64,000 nucleotides of DNA from DAOSVX01 sp964493665 (GCA_964493665.1 CAZBOZ010000003.1:1-64000), one strand, 5' to 3'. Shown: positions 8,234 through 17,164, numbered from the stretch's first letter. A program made the numbers and translations. The notes: a model not told the origin generated them from the sequence alone.

Positions 8234-8935
8234 TCAATTACTTTTTAATATTTCATTGTATTTTCTTGGATATCCTTTCGGTGTTTTAGCTCTTTTTTCA
8301 ATAATTATTAAAGAACGATCATGATCTAAAATTGGAAGTTTATACTTTATAACATCAATTGCTTTACCATTTAATAAATTGATTGTTTTCTCACTATTTT
8401 GAAGTTCTTCCCCTACTTTACCTTTCATCGCAATAAATAGCCCTTTTTCTTTTACTAATGGTAAAGATAATTCAGTTAGTATTCTTAAATCCGCTACCGC
8501 TCTTGATATAACTAATTCGAATCGATCAACGTTTTTTATAGCAAAGTCCTCGGCCCTTTCGTTTATGATTTCTACATTAGAAAGGTTCAATTCTTTTGTT
8601 ATTACTTTTAAAAATTCACATTTTTTAGAATTAGATTCTATTAAATATAAATGAAGATCAGGATTAAATATTTTTAACACTAATCCAGGAAACCCTGCCC
8701 CTGTACCAATATCTACCAATTCTCGATAATCACTTATATTAAAATAATTGCACGGCAGAAGAGAATCACAAAAATGTTTCAAATATATTTCTTTGGTTCC
8801 TTCTATGGAAGTTAAATTAAACTTTTTGTTGTATTCTTGTAATAAAACAACATATTTTTTTAAATCTTCTAGCATTTTTTCAGTACAAGGTATATTGCTA
8901 GCTTCTAAAAATTTAATAAATTCTTTTTCAGTCAT
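8234..8935 (-). CDS. rsmG: 16S rRNA (guanine527-N7)-methyltransferase
   Basis: RsmG (GidB) methylates G527 of 16S rRNA near the streptomycin site. The 233-residue Rossmann-fold protein has the SAM loop LVDIGTGAGFPGLVLK (about 70-85), the ISRAV segment and MKGK. Its ATG overlaps the end of mnmG by 8 bases, and AAAGGA precedes it within mnmG. It is the third gene of mnmE-mnmG-rsmG-noc, an order conserved across Bacilli. Confidence 0.96.
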   Translation of the reverse strand: MTEKEFIKFLEASNIPCTEKMLEDLKKYVVLLQEYNKKFNLTSIEGTKEIYLKHFCDSLLPCNYFNISDYRELVDIGTGAGFPGLVLKIFNPDLHLYLIESNSKKCEFLKVITKELNLSNVEIINERAEDFAIKNVDRFELVISRAVADLRILTELSLPLVKEKGLFIAMKGKVGEELQNSEKTINLLNGKAIDVIKYKLPILDHDRSLIIIEKRAKTPKGYPRKYNEILKSN

Positions 8936-10799
8936 TTTGGGGATATTCCTTTCTTAAATAAACTGCTAAAATAGCTATATCACTTGGGTTAACACCACTA
9001 ATTCTTGAAGCCTGACCTATTGATCTAGGCTTTACTAAATTAAGCTTTTGCCTAGCTTCGTTAGCTAGGTTTTTCACTTTATTATAATCTAAATTAAGAG
9101 GGATAATTTTTTCTTCAGCTTTCAGCATTCTTTCAGCTTCTTTGTAAGACTTTTCTATATAGCCAGAATATTTTATGCTTATTTCAACCTCTTCCAGTAC
9201 TTCTTTATCGCTGGGAAGATCTAAAAGCTCGGCTAAAAAATAAATATTTATTTCTGGCCTTTTTAAAAGTTCGGAATATTTTAAACCAGATTTTGGACAC
9301 GATATATTTTGCATTTTAAACTTTTCGATGTTTTTGGCTGTTAAATTCAACCTATTATTATTTAATAAAGCTATTGTAGCATTTATTAGATTTTGCTTTT
9401 CTAAAAACTTATCATAAACAGCCGCCGAAACAAGTCCTACTCTGTAGCCTTTTTCTCTAAGTCTTAAATCAGCATTATCATGGCGAAGAAGAAGTCTAAA
9501 TTCGGCTCTTGAAGTAAGTAATCGATAAGGTTCTTTAGTTCCCTTAGTTACTAAATCATCAATTAAAACTCCTATATAAGCCTCATTCCTTTTTAAAATT
9601 AAAGGTTCCTTTTTTTCTAATTTTAATGCAGCATTAATACCAGCAATTAAGCCCTGAGCTGCTGCTTCTTCGTAGCCACTAGTGCCATTTATTTGACCAG
9701 CAGTGTATAATCCTTTGACTAGTTTTGTCTCCAAAGAAGCATTAACTTGTAATGGATTTATAGCATCATACTCTATTGCATAAGCGTATTTAGTTATCTT
9801 GGCGTTTTCAAGGCCTGGCAAGCTATGAACCATCTTTTCTTGAATATCATGAGGCATACTAGTAGAGAATCCTTGTAAATACCAATCGTCATAATAATTG
9901 CTTTCCGGTTCCAAAAAAAGTTGGTGCCTTTCTTTATCGCTAAATCTAACTATTTTATCTTCAATAGACGGACAATATCTTGGCCCTACTCCTTCAACGT
10001 AGCCACCATACATACTAGATTTGGATAAATTATTATTTATTAATTCATGAGTTTCTTTTGTTGTATATATTAAATAGCATTTTCTTTGCTCTTCTATTTT
10101 ATAAAATAGTAAATTATCATGGCTAAAAGTATAATACTCTTTATCACCGTATTCTTCTTTCATTTTACTAAAGTCTATAGAAGAATCGGCTATTCTTTGA
10201 GGAGTTCCAGTTTTAAGCCTTTGAATTTCAAATCCCAATTCTTTTAAATTGGCACTTAAAAATGGCGAAGTTTTCTCGCCGTGAGGACCACCAGAAACTT
10301 TCTTGTCCCCAGTTAATATATTTGATCTTAAATAAGTGCCTGTAGTTAGAATAACTGCTTTACTAAATATTTTTCTTTCACTATCGACGATAACGCCTTT
10401 AATAAAATTGTCTCCAACAATTAATTCTGTCACCGTTCCTTCTAAAATATCTAAATTTTTACAATTATTTAAAATCTTAAGCATTTCTTTGGGATAAATG
10501 ATTTTATCTGCTTGAGCTCTTAAGGATCTCACAGCCAAGCCTTTAGCAGAATTTAACATTTTTATCTGAAAATGAGATCTATCTGCTACTTTTCCCATTA
10601 TTCCGCCTAAAGCATCAATTTCTCTAACAACAATTCCTTTAGCTGTACCACCAATAGAAGGATTACAAGGCATATCAGCAATATTTTTTATATTCATCGT
10701 AACTAACAATGTTTTATGTCCTTTGGTGGCAGCGGCATACGCAGCTTCACAACCAGCATGACCACCACCAACTACTATTGCTTCATATTTTGCTCTCAT
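8928..10799 (-). CDS. mnmG: tRNA uridine-5-carboxymethylaminomethyl(34) synthesis protein MnmG
   Basis: MnmG (GidA) works with MnmE to modify the wobble U34 of tRNAs, using FAD. The protein starts with the FAD loop VVGGGHAGCEAA, has the DMPCNPSIGG segment with its conserved Cys, and the TSGYEEAAAQG motif; total 623 residues is usual. I choose ATG at 10799 rather than the in-frame GTG at 10808, because AGGTGA 7 bases upstream of the ATG is the ribosome-binding site and the GTG lies inside it. mnmE ends at 10809, so the genes are almost touching. Confidence 0.97.
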   Translation of the reverse strand: MRAKYEAIVVGGGHAGCEAAYAAATKGHKTLLVTMNIKNIADMPCNPSIGGTAKGIVVREIDALGGIMGKVADRSHFQIKMLNSAKGLAVRSLRAQADKIIYPKEMLKILNNCKNLDILEGTVTELIVGDNFIKGVIVDSERKIFSKAVILTTGTYLRSNILTGDKKVSGGPHGEKTSPFLSANLKELGFEIQRLKTGTPQRIADSSIDFSKMKEEYGDKEYYTFSHDNLLFYKIEEQRKCYLIYTTKETHELINNNLSKSSMYGGYVEGVGPRYCPSIEDKIVRFSDKERHQLFLEPESNYYDDWYLQGFSTSMPHDIQEKMVHSLPGLENAKITKYAYAIEYDAINPLQVNASLETKLVKGLYTAGQINGTSGYEEAAAQGLIAGINAALKLEKKEPLILKRNEAYIGVLIDDLVTKGTKEPYRLLTSRAEFRLLLRHDNADLRLREKGYRVGLVSAAVYDKFLEKQNLINATIALLNNNRLNLTAKNIEKFKMQNISCPKSGLKYSELLKRPEINIYFLAELLDLPSDKEVLEEVEISIKYSGYIEKSYKEAERMLKAEEKIIPLNLDYNKVKNLANEARQKLNLVKPRSIGQASRISGVNPSDIAILAVYLRKEYPQND

Positions 10800-10808
10800 T
10801 TTTTTCAC

Positions 10809-12161
10809 CTATTTCCCCAAGCAAAAGTTACTAAACAATTCGTCTAGCAATTCATCATTATAGGTTTCCCCTATTATTTCGCCTAATAAATCCCAAGCCT
10901 TCTTAATATCGGAAGCCAAAAAGTCTATCGTGTAACTAGAAATGATATTTTTAAGGCAAGTATTTATACAATCAAGTGCCTGAGAGACCAGATTTTTTTG
11001 CCTGACATTAGAAATATAATTTGGATTCTGTTGAGTTATTTCTTCTAAATTAAACAGTTCTTTTATTTTCTCTAGCAATTCTCTAAGTCCATTATCAGTA
11101 ACTGTATTTCCATAAATTATTGGTAAAGAGACATTTTCTAACTCTATTTTACTGGCTAAATCGGTTTTATTTATAAAGACCAAGCCTTTTTTATTTCTTG
11201 TTTTTTCAATTAATAACTTATCACTTGCCGATAACTTAGTAGCACCATCCAAAACCAAGATTATTAAATCTACTTCATCTAGTTTTTTCTCAGCTTTAAG
11301 AACACCTATTCTTTCAATTTTATTTTTAGTATTACGAATTCCAGCTGTATCAATTAAATTAATTTTTATCCCATCTAAAAGGAATGAACCTTCTACAATA
11401 TCCCTAGTTGTTCCTGGAATTTCTGTAACAATAGACTTCTCCTCATCCAGTAAGCGATTTAAAATACTACTTTTACCAACATTAGGACGACCAATTAAAG
11501 CAACATTTATACCTGATTTTATTATTTTGCCACTGCTAGTTGTGCTAAGTAATTCTTGAAGCGTTTTTTTAATCAGTATTAATTCCTTTTTTAAATAGGA
11601 TTTTGTCACATCAATGGCGTCATCATATTCAGGATAATCCAAATTAACTTCAATACTTGCTAAAAGTTTTAATATTTTTGCTCTCGCTTGGGTTATTTTC
11701 TTAGAAAGTTCACCTTCTAATTGGTTAAGAGAAAGCTTTCTGGCATTTTCAGTTTCTGAGGCTAATAAGTCTTGAACAGCTTCTGCCTCTACTAAATCTA
11801 TTCTACCATTTAAAAAAGCCCTTTTAGTAAATTCTCCTGGTTCTGCAAGACGACAACCACTTTTTAAAAGGATTTCTAATATTCTTTCAGCTACCGCTAT
11901 ACTTCCATGGCAATTTATTTCTACAACATCTTCAGCAGTATATGTTTTAGGGCCTTTCATAAGCATGACAAGGACCTCATCAATAGTTTCCTTATTGTAA
12001 ACTATATGCCCGTAATTAATGCTATGATCCTTTGCTTTTAAAAGATTTTGGCCTCCAAAAATTTTGTTAACATTTTTTATCGCTTCTTTGCCACTAACTC
12101 TGATGATAGAAACAGCTCCTACTCCTAGAGCTGATGAAATAGCACAAATTGTATCACTCAT
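10809..12161 (-). CDS. mnmE: tRNA modification GTPase MnmE
   Basis: Partner of MnmG in wobble-uridine modification. The 450-residue protein has the N-terminal folate-binding (GcvT-like) domain, the GTPase G1 motif GRPNVGKSS (about 224-232), G3 DTAG, G4 NKTD, and ends with FCLGK, the catalytic-Cys signature of the family. First gene of an operon continuing to noc. The promoter directly upstream carries a Noc-binding palindrome over its -35 region, so Noc may regulate this operon. Confidence 0.97.
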   Translation of the reverse strand: MSDTICAISSALGVGAVSIIRVSGKEAIKNVNKIFGGQNLLKAKDHSINYGHIVYNKETIDEVLVMLMKGPKTYTAEDVVEINCHGSIAVAERILEILLKSGCRLAEPGEFTKRAFLNGRIDLVEAEAVQDLLASETENARKLSLNQLEGELSKKITQARAKILKLLASIEVNLDYPEYDDAIDVTKSYLKKELILIKKTLQELLSTTSSGKIIKSGINVALIGRPNVGKSSILNRLLDEEKSIVTEIPGTTRDIVEGSFLLDGIKINLIDTAGIRNTKNKIERIGVLKAEKKLDEVDLIILVLDGATKLSASDKLLIEKTRNKKGLVFINKTDLASKIELENVSLPIIYGNTVTDNGLRELLEKIKELFNLEEITQQNPNYISNVRQKNLVSQALDCINTCLKNIISSYTIDFLASDIKKAWDLLGEIIGETYNDELLDELFSNFCLGK

Positions 12162-12186
12162 AAAACCACTTCCCTGTTTCGGGCAT

Positions 12187-12215
12187 ATTATAACACGAAA
12201 TTATTTCCCGGGAAA
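12187..12215 (-). promoter_or_regulatory. mnmE operon promoter
   Basis: Minus-strand -10 TATAAT (12192-12187); 17 bases upstream the -35 position reads TTTCCC, a poor match to TTGACA, and is one half of the Noc-binding palindrome. AGGGAAGTGG precedes the mnmE ATG. Confidence 0.65.
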
Positions 12216-12220
12216 TAATT
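12199..12220. promoter_or_regulatory. Noc-binding site (NBS) in mnmE promoter
   Basis: Perfect core ATTTCCCGGGAAAT at 12203-12216, the published Bacillus Noc-binding consensus, inside a perfect 22-base palindrome. It covers the -35 region of the operon that encodes the Noc homologue, suggesting autoregulation (inference). Confidence 0.85.
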
Positions 12221-12224
12221 ATTT

Positions 12225-12250
12225 AAAAAGAAGACTATTTGTCTTCTTTT
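12225..12250 (-). terminator. Intrinsic terminator after khpB
   Basis: Ten-base stem AAAAGAAGAC / GTCTTCTTTT with loop of 5, with T runs on both strands. It overlaps the khpB stop and ends the rnpA-yidC-khpB transcript. Confidence 0.8.
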
Positions 12251-12849
12251 ATTTTAATTACCACTGAACGATTTGGCTCCTCGCCTTCACTTAAAGTATA
12301 TATTCCCTTAAAATCAGTTAAAACATTATGAACTATTCTTCTCTCATAGGAATTCATACTATCAAGTCTAGCTTCCACTTTTGTTCTCAACACTTCCCTA
12401 GCTGTATCTTTAGCTAATCTTTCAATTCTTTTTTCTTGCTTCTCTTTGTAGTTTTCAACATCTAATATTAATATTGGATAAATTCCGATTTTATTATTAA
12501 TTACCGATTTCATTATATTTTGAAGTGACTCTAACGTTTGCCCATTTTTACCAATTAAAATTGGATTGTTATTAGAATACATTTTTATATATAATTGCTT
12601 TTCTCTAATACGGCTTTCAAACGAAACTTCTATTCCCATATCATCTAAAAGGGTTTTTAAGTACTCTTTAATAAAATTTTCAATTTCTGAAATAGATATT
12701 ACTTTTATTTTAGCTGATGCCGCTTTAAACAGTTTACCTTTTACTTCCTCAGTGTTATACAAGACTTCTTCTTCGCTTACTTTTAAAGCTTTTAAGGCTT
12801 TTTCTAAAGCTTCTGTTTCACTTTTTCCCTCATATATTTTTGCTTCCAT
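12235..12849 (-). CDS. khpB: KH/R3H RNA-binding protein KhpB (Jag)
   Basis: RNA-binding protein (SpoIIIJ-associated, Jag/EloR) that with KhpA affects cell elongation and division in Firmicutes. The 204 residues show the Jag N-terminal domain (1-50, EGKSETEALEKAL), a KH-II domain (about 75-140, with LIGKNGQTLESLQN) and a C-terminal R3H domain (about 145-204, with MNSYERRIVHNVL). One base separates it from yidC, and AGAAGG inside yidC serves as its ribosome-binding site. Order rnpA-yidC-khpB is standard. Confidence 0.95.
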   Translation of the reverse strand: MEAKIYEGKSETEALEKALKALKVSEEEVLYNTEEVKGKLFKAASAKIKVISISEIENFIKEYLKTLLDDMGIEVSFESRIREKQLYIKMYSNNNPILIGKNGQTLESLQNIMKSVINNKIGIYPILILDVENYKEKQEKRIERLAKDTAREVLRTKVEARLDSMNSYERRIVHNVLTDFKGIYTLSEGEEPNRSVVIKIKEDK

Positions 12850-12850
12850 A

Positions 12851-13792
12851 CTATACCTTCTTTCTTTTCATTATTATGTTTTGAACAACTGTTAAGGCAT
12901 TAGTTGTTATCCAATATAGAGCAATAGCCGCCGGTAATGTCAAAGATGCCACTGAGATCATAACAAGCATTACTTTGGACATTAATTGGCTTTGCTTTTG
13001 AGTGTCAGCTCCACCCATTCCAGAGCTTGCCTGCATAGTGTTTTTCAACGAAAAATATGTAGTAGCAATTATTAATATTATTAATATTATGTATAAATAA
13101 TTACCATTCCCTATTCCAACTATTGGATTAGTGCCTAATTGTAAGCCTAGCAATTTTTCTTCAAAAATAGCTGGCACTCTATTTATAGCTTCAAGAAAAG
13201 CAAAGAATATTGGTAATTGAATGAACGCCAGCAAACACCCCGTTAATGGATTAATATTGTATTTTTTATATATTGCCATAGTTTCTTGGCTTTTTAGCAT
13301 CATCGCTTCTTTATCGTTTTTGTCTTTATATTTCTTTTCTAATTTAGCTATCTCCGGTTGAGCCTTTTTCATATTTTCACTTTGATTAATTGAGCCTTTA
13401 GAAAGCGGCAACATTGCTATTCTTATGACAAGACCGACTAGCATAACTGATAACCCATAATTTTTTAAGAAGTTGCCAATTTTTAATATTAGCCATGCTA
13501 AAGGCTTTACAAATCCTGATTCCCAAAGACTTACATATTTTATATCACTGCTCTTAAAAGCATCACAAGCTGGTAAATCTGCAAGTTTTACTGTCATTTT
13601 AGTCTCGTTATCAGAATATAGCTTTAAAATATCTGCATTAGTTGGTTTGCATAAAATATTTGATGGTAATATTTGCCCAGTTGCTTCATATTTAATTCTT
13701 TCATTTTGGTCATTTTGCATATATTTAGTGCATCCTGTTGTAGATAGTACCAATAGTAGCAAAATAACTAATAATTTATATTTTTTTTTCAT
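12851..13792 (-). CDS. yidC: Membrane protein insertase YidC/SpoIIIJ, lipoprotein form
   Basis: YidC/Oxa1 insertase placing proteins in the cytoplasmic membrane. 313 residues: a lipoprotein signal with lipobox LSTTGC near residue 24, then five predicted membrane spans, with VIRIAMLPL carrying the conserved groove Arg, and the MKKAQPEIAKLEKKYK cytoplasmic helix pair. The start at 13792 is chosen because AAGGAGATCC precedes it and it begins a normal signal peptide; a longer reading from 13858 would overlap rnpA by 70 bases. It overlaps the rnpA stop by 4 bases (ATGA). Confidence 0.96.
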   Translation of the reverse strand: MKKKYKLLVILLLLVLSTTGCTKYMQNDQNERIKYEATGQILPSNILCKPTNADILKLYSDNETKMTVKLADLPACDAFKSSDIKYVSLWESGFVKPLAWLILKIGNFLKNYGLSVMLVGLVIRIAMLPLSKGSINQSENMKKAQPEIAKLEKKYKDKNDKEAMMLKSQETMAIYKKYNINPLTGCLLAFIQLPIFFAFLEAINRVPAIFEEKLLGLQLGTNPIVGIGNGNYLYIILIILIIATTYFSLKNTMQASSGMGGADTQKQSQLMSKVMLVMISVASLTLPAAIALYWITTNALTVVQNIIMKRKKV

Positions 13793-14118
13793 TGGATCTC
13801 CTTTTTGCAAGCATTTAATAAACTTTCTTCTAACTCTTGATAAGTTAGTCCTATGCATGCCTTCCTTAACATTATAATATAATCGTACCCATTTTGAAAC
13901 ACTATTTTGTTTTTATCGATTATGTTCTTTGCTCTTCTTTTATATTTATTTCTTATAACCGCATTACCAATTTTTGTACCAACAGCTATTCCAAAGCGAG
14001 GATAGATTAAATTATTTTCTTTAAAAAAGACATACCAAAATTTATTGCTTATCTTTTTACCAGAAAGTATTATATTATTAAAATCTTGTTCTTTTTTTAC
14101 TATCTCTACTTTTTTCAT
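13789..14118 (-). CDS. rnpA: Ribonuclease P protein component
   Basis: Protein subunit of RNase P, which trims tRNA 5' ends. 109 residues, with the diagnostic basic helix IRNKYKRRAKNIID (about 50-63) and an N-terminal FNNIILSGKK. Basic and of normal length. It overlaps yidC by 4 bases. Odd: rpmH, which normally precedes rnpA next to oriC, is not found between here and dnaA; instead a terminator-like hairpin lies between the promoter and this gene. Confidence 0.95.
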   Translation of the reverse strand: MKKVEIVKKEQDFNNIILSGKKISNKFWYVFFKENNLIYPRFGIAVGTKIGNAVIRNKYKRRAKNIIDKNKIVFQNGYDYIIMLRKACIGLTYQELEESLLNACKKEIQ

Positions 14119-14131
14119 CTTAATTCTTTCT

Positions 14132-14152
14132 AAAAAACCACTTTAAAAAGTG
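14132..14152 (-). terminator. Terminator-like hairpin in the rnpA leader
   Basis: Minus-strand CACTT-TTTA-AAGTG followed by a T run, 14-34 bases upstream of the rnpA start and downstream of its promoter. It may attenuate rnpA, or be left from a lost upstream gene such as rpmH (inference). Confidence 0.5.
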
Positions 14153-14191
14153 ATGTTTATAACAATGTTAATAACTTTTAAATACTCTTTC

Positions 14192-14220
14192 ATTATATAT
14201 ATAGCCTATTTATAAGTCAA
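14192..14220 (-). promoter_or_regulatory. rnpA-yidC-khpB promoter
   Basis: Minus-strand -35 TTGACT (14220-14215), exact 17-base spacer, -10 TATAAT (14197-14192). Diverges from the dnaA promoter across the DnaA boxes. Confidence 0.85.
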
Positions 14221-14290
14221 GTTATGAACAGGATGTGGATAACTTATAATTTATTTGTTAACAATGTTAATATAACTTTTGTTAATATTG

Positions 14291-14319
14291 TTGATAACTT
14301 TATTTTTTTGCGCTATTAT
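14291..14319 (+). promoter_or_regulatory. dnaA promoter overlapped by a DnaA box
   Basis: -35 TTGATA (14291-14296), 17-base spacer, -10 TATTAT (14314-14319). The -35 lies inside the DnaA box at 14289-14297, which fits DnaA autorepression. Leader of about 118 bases. Confidence 0.75.
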
Positions 14320-14443
14320 AGTAACTAAATTTAAATTTTATTGTGAATAACCTGTTGATAATTATTTTTCTGTTTAATTGCTCTTCACTTTTAAATTTTA
14401 TTAAGTTACAATTAAAACAAGTAGAAGACTGTGAGGTGATATT

Positions 14444-15802
14444 GTGGATAAAAGCTCTTTATGGAAGCAAATATTAGATGATATTAGCAAAGATTTATCA
14501 CCAATGTCATTTAACACATGGTTTAAAGACACTGTCTTAATTAGTTTAGAAAATGATAAAGCCAAGATAAAAGTACCAATGCAAATACATAAAAAATTGC
14601 TTGGTGAAAACTACTATGAATTGATTGAAAATCTCTTTGTTAGTAAAACAAGTCATAATTATGAATTAGAGTTTTTAAGTCAAGATGAATTTGAAAATAA
14701 AGAAGAAATTTTAGAAATAAAAGAAGAATTAAAAGAAAATGCAAGCCCTAAAATATACAACTCTAATTTGATTACTAAATATACTTTTGATAATTTTATA
14801 ATAGGGGAATCAAATAAATTTGCCCATACTGCCGCTTTAGCAGTTGCCCAAAACCCTGGCAAAGTTTATAACCCACTTTTTATTCATGGTAAAAGCGGAC
14901 TGGGTAAAACCCATTTAATGCACGCTATCGGTAATTATGTAGTTAACAACCTTAAAAAAACAGCTTTATACATAACAAGTGAAGATTTTATAAGTGATTT
15001 TACTAGTTTAAGTAATCCTAATGGCTCAAATAACTTTGATTATGCCGAAAGATTCAAAGAAAAATACCGTAATGTAGACGTTCTATTAATTGATGATATT
15101 CAGTTTTTAGCAGGAGCAGAGAAGACTCAAAGAGAATTTTTCCATACTTTCAACGCTTTGCACTCAGCTAATAAACAAATAGTTATTAGTTCTGACCGTT
15201 CTCCTGATGAATTAAAGGTATTAGAAGAAAGACTTAGAACAAGATTTGCTTGGGGACTTACAGTTGATATATATCCGCCCGATATAGAACTTAAAAATAG
15301 GATTCTCAAAAACAAAATAATAGGCCATCAAGTAGCTAAAATGATTGATGAAGATGTGATTGATTTTATGGCTAATTCTTGTGAAAATGACGTTAGACAC
15401 CTAGAAGGAGCAATAACTAGATTATATGCTTATGCAGCTATTAATAATACTCCTAAAATAGATTTAGAATTTGCTCAAGAGGCTTTAAAAGATTTTGTTA
15501 ATAAATCCATTTATTTTAAAAATGATATTTCTAGGATTCAAAGCGCTGTTTGTGATTTCTATAAACTTAGTTTAGAAGATTTAAAAAGCAAAAAACGCAG
15601 TAATAATATTGCTTATCCTAGACAAATTGGGATGTATTTAAGTAGAATAATGACTGATGAATCATTACAAAAAATAGGGTTAGAATTTGGGAATAGAGAT
15701 CATTCTACAGTTCTTCATGCTTATGAAAAAATTATTAAAGATTTAATTAACAACAATGAATTGAACAAAATTATTAGTGATATAAAAGATAAAGTTGTTT
15801 AG
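14444..15802 (+). CDS. dnaA: Chromosomal replication initiator DnaA
   Basis: AAA+ initiator that binds DnaA boxes and opens oriC. 452 residues: domain I (1-75, LWKQILDDISKDLSP), a short linker (80-110), AAA+ core with Walker A GKSGLGKT (149-156) and Walker B LLIDDIQF (about 213-220), and domain IV with GNRDHSTVLHA for box recognition near the C-terminus. Start is GTG at 14444, preceded by GAGGTGAT. DnaA boxes lie on both sides of the gene. Confidence 0.98.
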   Translation: MDKSSLWKQILDDISKDLSPMSFNTWFKDTVLISLENDKAKIKVPMQIHKKLLGENYYELIENLFVSKTSHNYELEFLSQDEFENKEEILEIKEELKENASPKIYNSNLITKYTFDNFIIGESNKFAHTAALAVAQNPGKVYNPLFIHGKSGLGKTHLMHAIGNYVVNNLKKTALYITSEDFISDFTSLSNPNGSNNFDYAERFKEKYRNVDVLLIDDIQFLAGAEKTQREFFHTFNALHSANKQIVISSDRSPDELKVLEERLRTRFAWGLTVDIYPPDIELKNRILKNKIIGHQVAKMIDEDVIDFMANSCENDVRHLEGAITRLYAYAAINNTPKIDLEFAQEALKDFVNKSIYFKNDISRIQSAVCDFYKLSLEDLKSKKRSNNIAYPRQIGMYLSRIMTDESLQKIGLEFGNRDHSTVLHAYEKIIKDLINNNELNKIISDIKDKVV

Positions 15803-15940
15803 TTGTTAATAATATAAATTAAAGGGTGTAATTATTAACAAGTTAAAATTATAAAATTATTAACAATTTAGAGGTATAATTAAGTTATCAACAATATTAA
15901 CATTATTATAATTATTATATAAAAAGAAAGAAGGAATAAT
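15803..15940. other. oriC: Origin region, part 2: dnaA-dnaN intergenic with probable unwinding element
   Basis: AT-rich spacer with box-like TTATTAACA at 15832-15840 and 15857-15865 and TTATCAACA at 15885-15893, all in one orientation and opposite to the boxes upstream of dnaA. Next to the last one, 15894-15922 is almost pure A/T and contains TTA triplets (15903-15908 and 15912-15917) of the kind proposed as DnaA-trios, suggesting the unwinding site is here as in Bacillus (inference). Confidence 0.7.
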
Positions 15941-17059
15941 ATGAAATTTACTATTTCAAAAAATCTATTATTAGAAAATTTAGGATATGTAACAAAAGCT
16001 ATTTCAACTAAAAATATAATACCTATTCTAAATGGGATTAAGTTTAATTTAACAGAGGAAGGATTATATTTAGAAGCTACTGATTCAGAATTAACAATTC
16101 AAACTTTTATAGAAAAAAAGAAGATTAAAAATATTGAAACAACAGGACTTATAATTATTCAAAGTAAATATTTAATAGATATAATTAGAAAGATGCCCGA
16201 AGAAGATATTAATATTGAAGTAATAGATGGTTTAAAAATAAAAATTTATACTAAAAAAAATCAATATTCATTAAATTGTTTAGATCCTAAGGAATATCCC
16301 AAATTTAAGATAGAAAGTAGTAAAATAATTTTTACTTTAGAATCAGATATTTTAAAAAATATTATTAATCAAACTTCTTTTGCTATATCAACCCAAGAAT
16401 CAAGACCATTATTAACAGGCATTAATTTAAAAATAATAGGTAATATATTAGAATTAACAGCTACTGATTCTTATCGCTTAGCTAAAAAAAGCATTTTATT
16501 AAAAGATACTATGAACGAAGAAATAAATATAGTTATTCCAGGAAAAAATCTGGTAGAATTTGATAAAATACTAACTGATAATAAATCAGTAGAAATAAAT
16601 ATATTTGCTAATAAAATATTATTTAAATATGATAACATTTTATTTCAATCTAATTTATTAAACGGTACATATCCTAATACTTCTAGTTTAATTCCTACAG
16701 ATTTTGAATTAATAATAGATGTTGATTTAAATGATTATTATGATGCTATTGATAGAGCGGCTTTGTTAACTCAAAACAAAGATAAAAACATTGTTAAAAT
16801 GGAAATCTTTAATAATGATATGAAAATAAGTTCTTATGCTTCAGAGATAGGAAAAGTAGAAGAAAATATTAGTATTAAAAAGAACAATAAAAATAATTTA
16901 GAAATATCTTTTAGTGCTAGATATATGTTAGAGGCCTTAAGAACCATTAAAGAAGAAAAGATTTTAATCTTACTAAATACCGATATAAAACCAATTATTA
17001 TAAAGTCTATTAAAGACGAATCATTAATTCAATTAATTTTACCGATTAAGACTTATTAA
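15941..17059 (+). CDS. dnaN: DNA polymerase III beta sliding clamp
   Basis: Ring clamp that tethers DNA polymerase III to DNA. 372 residues forming three clamp domains; conserved TDSELTIQT (about 46-54), ATDSYRLA (about 172-179) and the C-terminal LILPIKTY that closes the partner-binding pocket. It follows dnaA across the origin spacer, AGAAGG precedes its ATG, and a terminator follows it, so dnaA-dnaN are cut off from comK and recF. Confidence 0.97.
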   Translation: MKFTISKNLLLENLGYVTKAISTKNIIPILNGIKFNLTEEGLYLEATDSELTIQTFIEKKKIKNIETTGLIIIQSKYLIDIIRKMPEEDINIEVIDGLKIKIYTKKNQYSLNCLDPKEYPKFKIESSKIIFTLESDILKNIINQTSFAISTQESRPLLTGINLKIIGNILELTATDSYRLAKKSILLKDTMNEEINIVIPGKNLVEFDKILTDNKSVEINIFANKILFKYDNILFQSNLLNGTYPNTSSLIPTDFELIIDVDLNDYYDAIDRAALLTQNKDKNIVKMEIFNNDMKISSYASEIGKVEENISIKKNNKNNLEISFSARYMLEALRTIKEEKILILLNTDIKPIIIKSIKDESLIQLILPIKTY

Positions 17060-17082
17060 AAACAACTTAAAGTTGTTTTTTT
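17059..17082 (+). terminator. Intrinsic terminator after dnaN
   Basis: AACAACT (17061-17067), loop TAA, AGTTGTT (17071-17077), then T run. Immediately after the dnaN stop. Confidence 0.8.
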
Positions 17083-17164
17083 ATTTTAAAACTAAAATTC
17101 GCCATAAATCGTCTTTTAAAAATGCTTTAATAAAAGGCAAATTTAAAAGAAGGAGGTGGATTTG

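Larger units (their letters stand above)
14119..14443. other. oriC: Origin region, part 1: upstream of dnaA
   Basis: This 325-base gap has no gene. It holds the divergent rnpA and dnaA promoters and DnaA boxes, all reading as TGTG/TGTT-type complements in one orientation: TGTGGATAA at 14234-14242 (perfect complement of TTATCCACA), TGTTGATAA at 14289-14297, TGTGAATAA at 14342-14350 (complement of TTATTCACA) and TGTTGATAA at 14353-14361. The coding strand switches here from minus to plus. Together with the cluster downstream of dnaA this gives the bipartite Bacillus-type origin. Confidence 0.88.

Noticed and set aside
13473..13877. 134-codon plus-strand frame opposite yidC and rnpA
   Set aside because: Shadow of two well-supported genes.
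17083..17150. Possible ComK AT-boxes (AAAA-N5-TTTT) upstream of comK
   Set aside because: In DNA this A/T-rich such matches are expected by chance; no paired boxes with proper spacing stand out.
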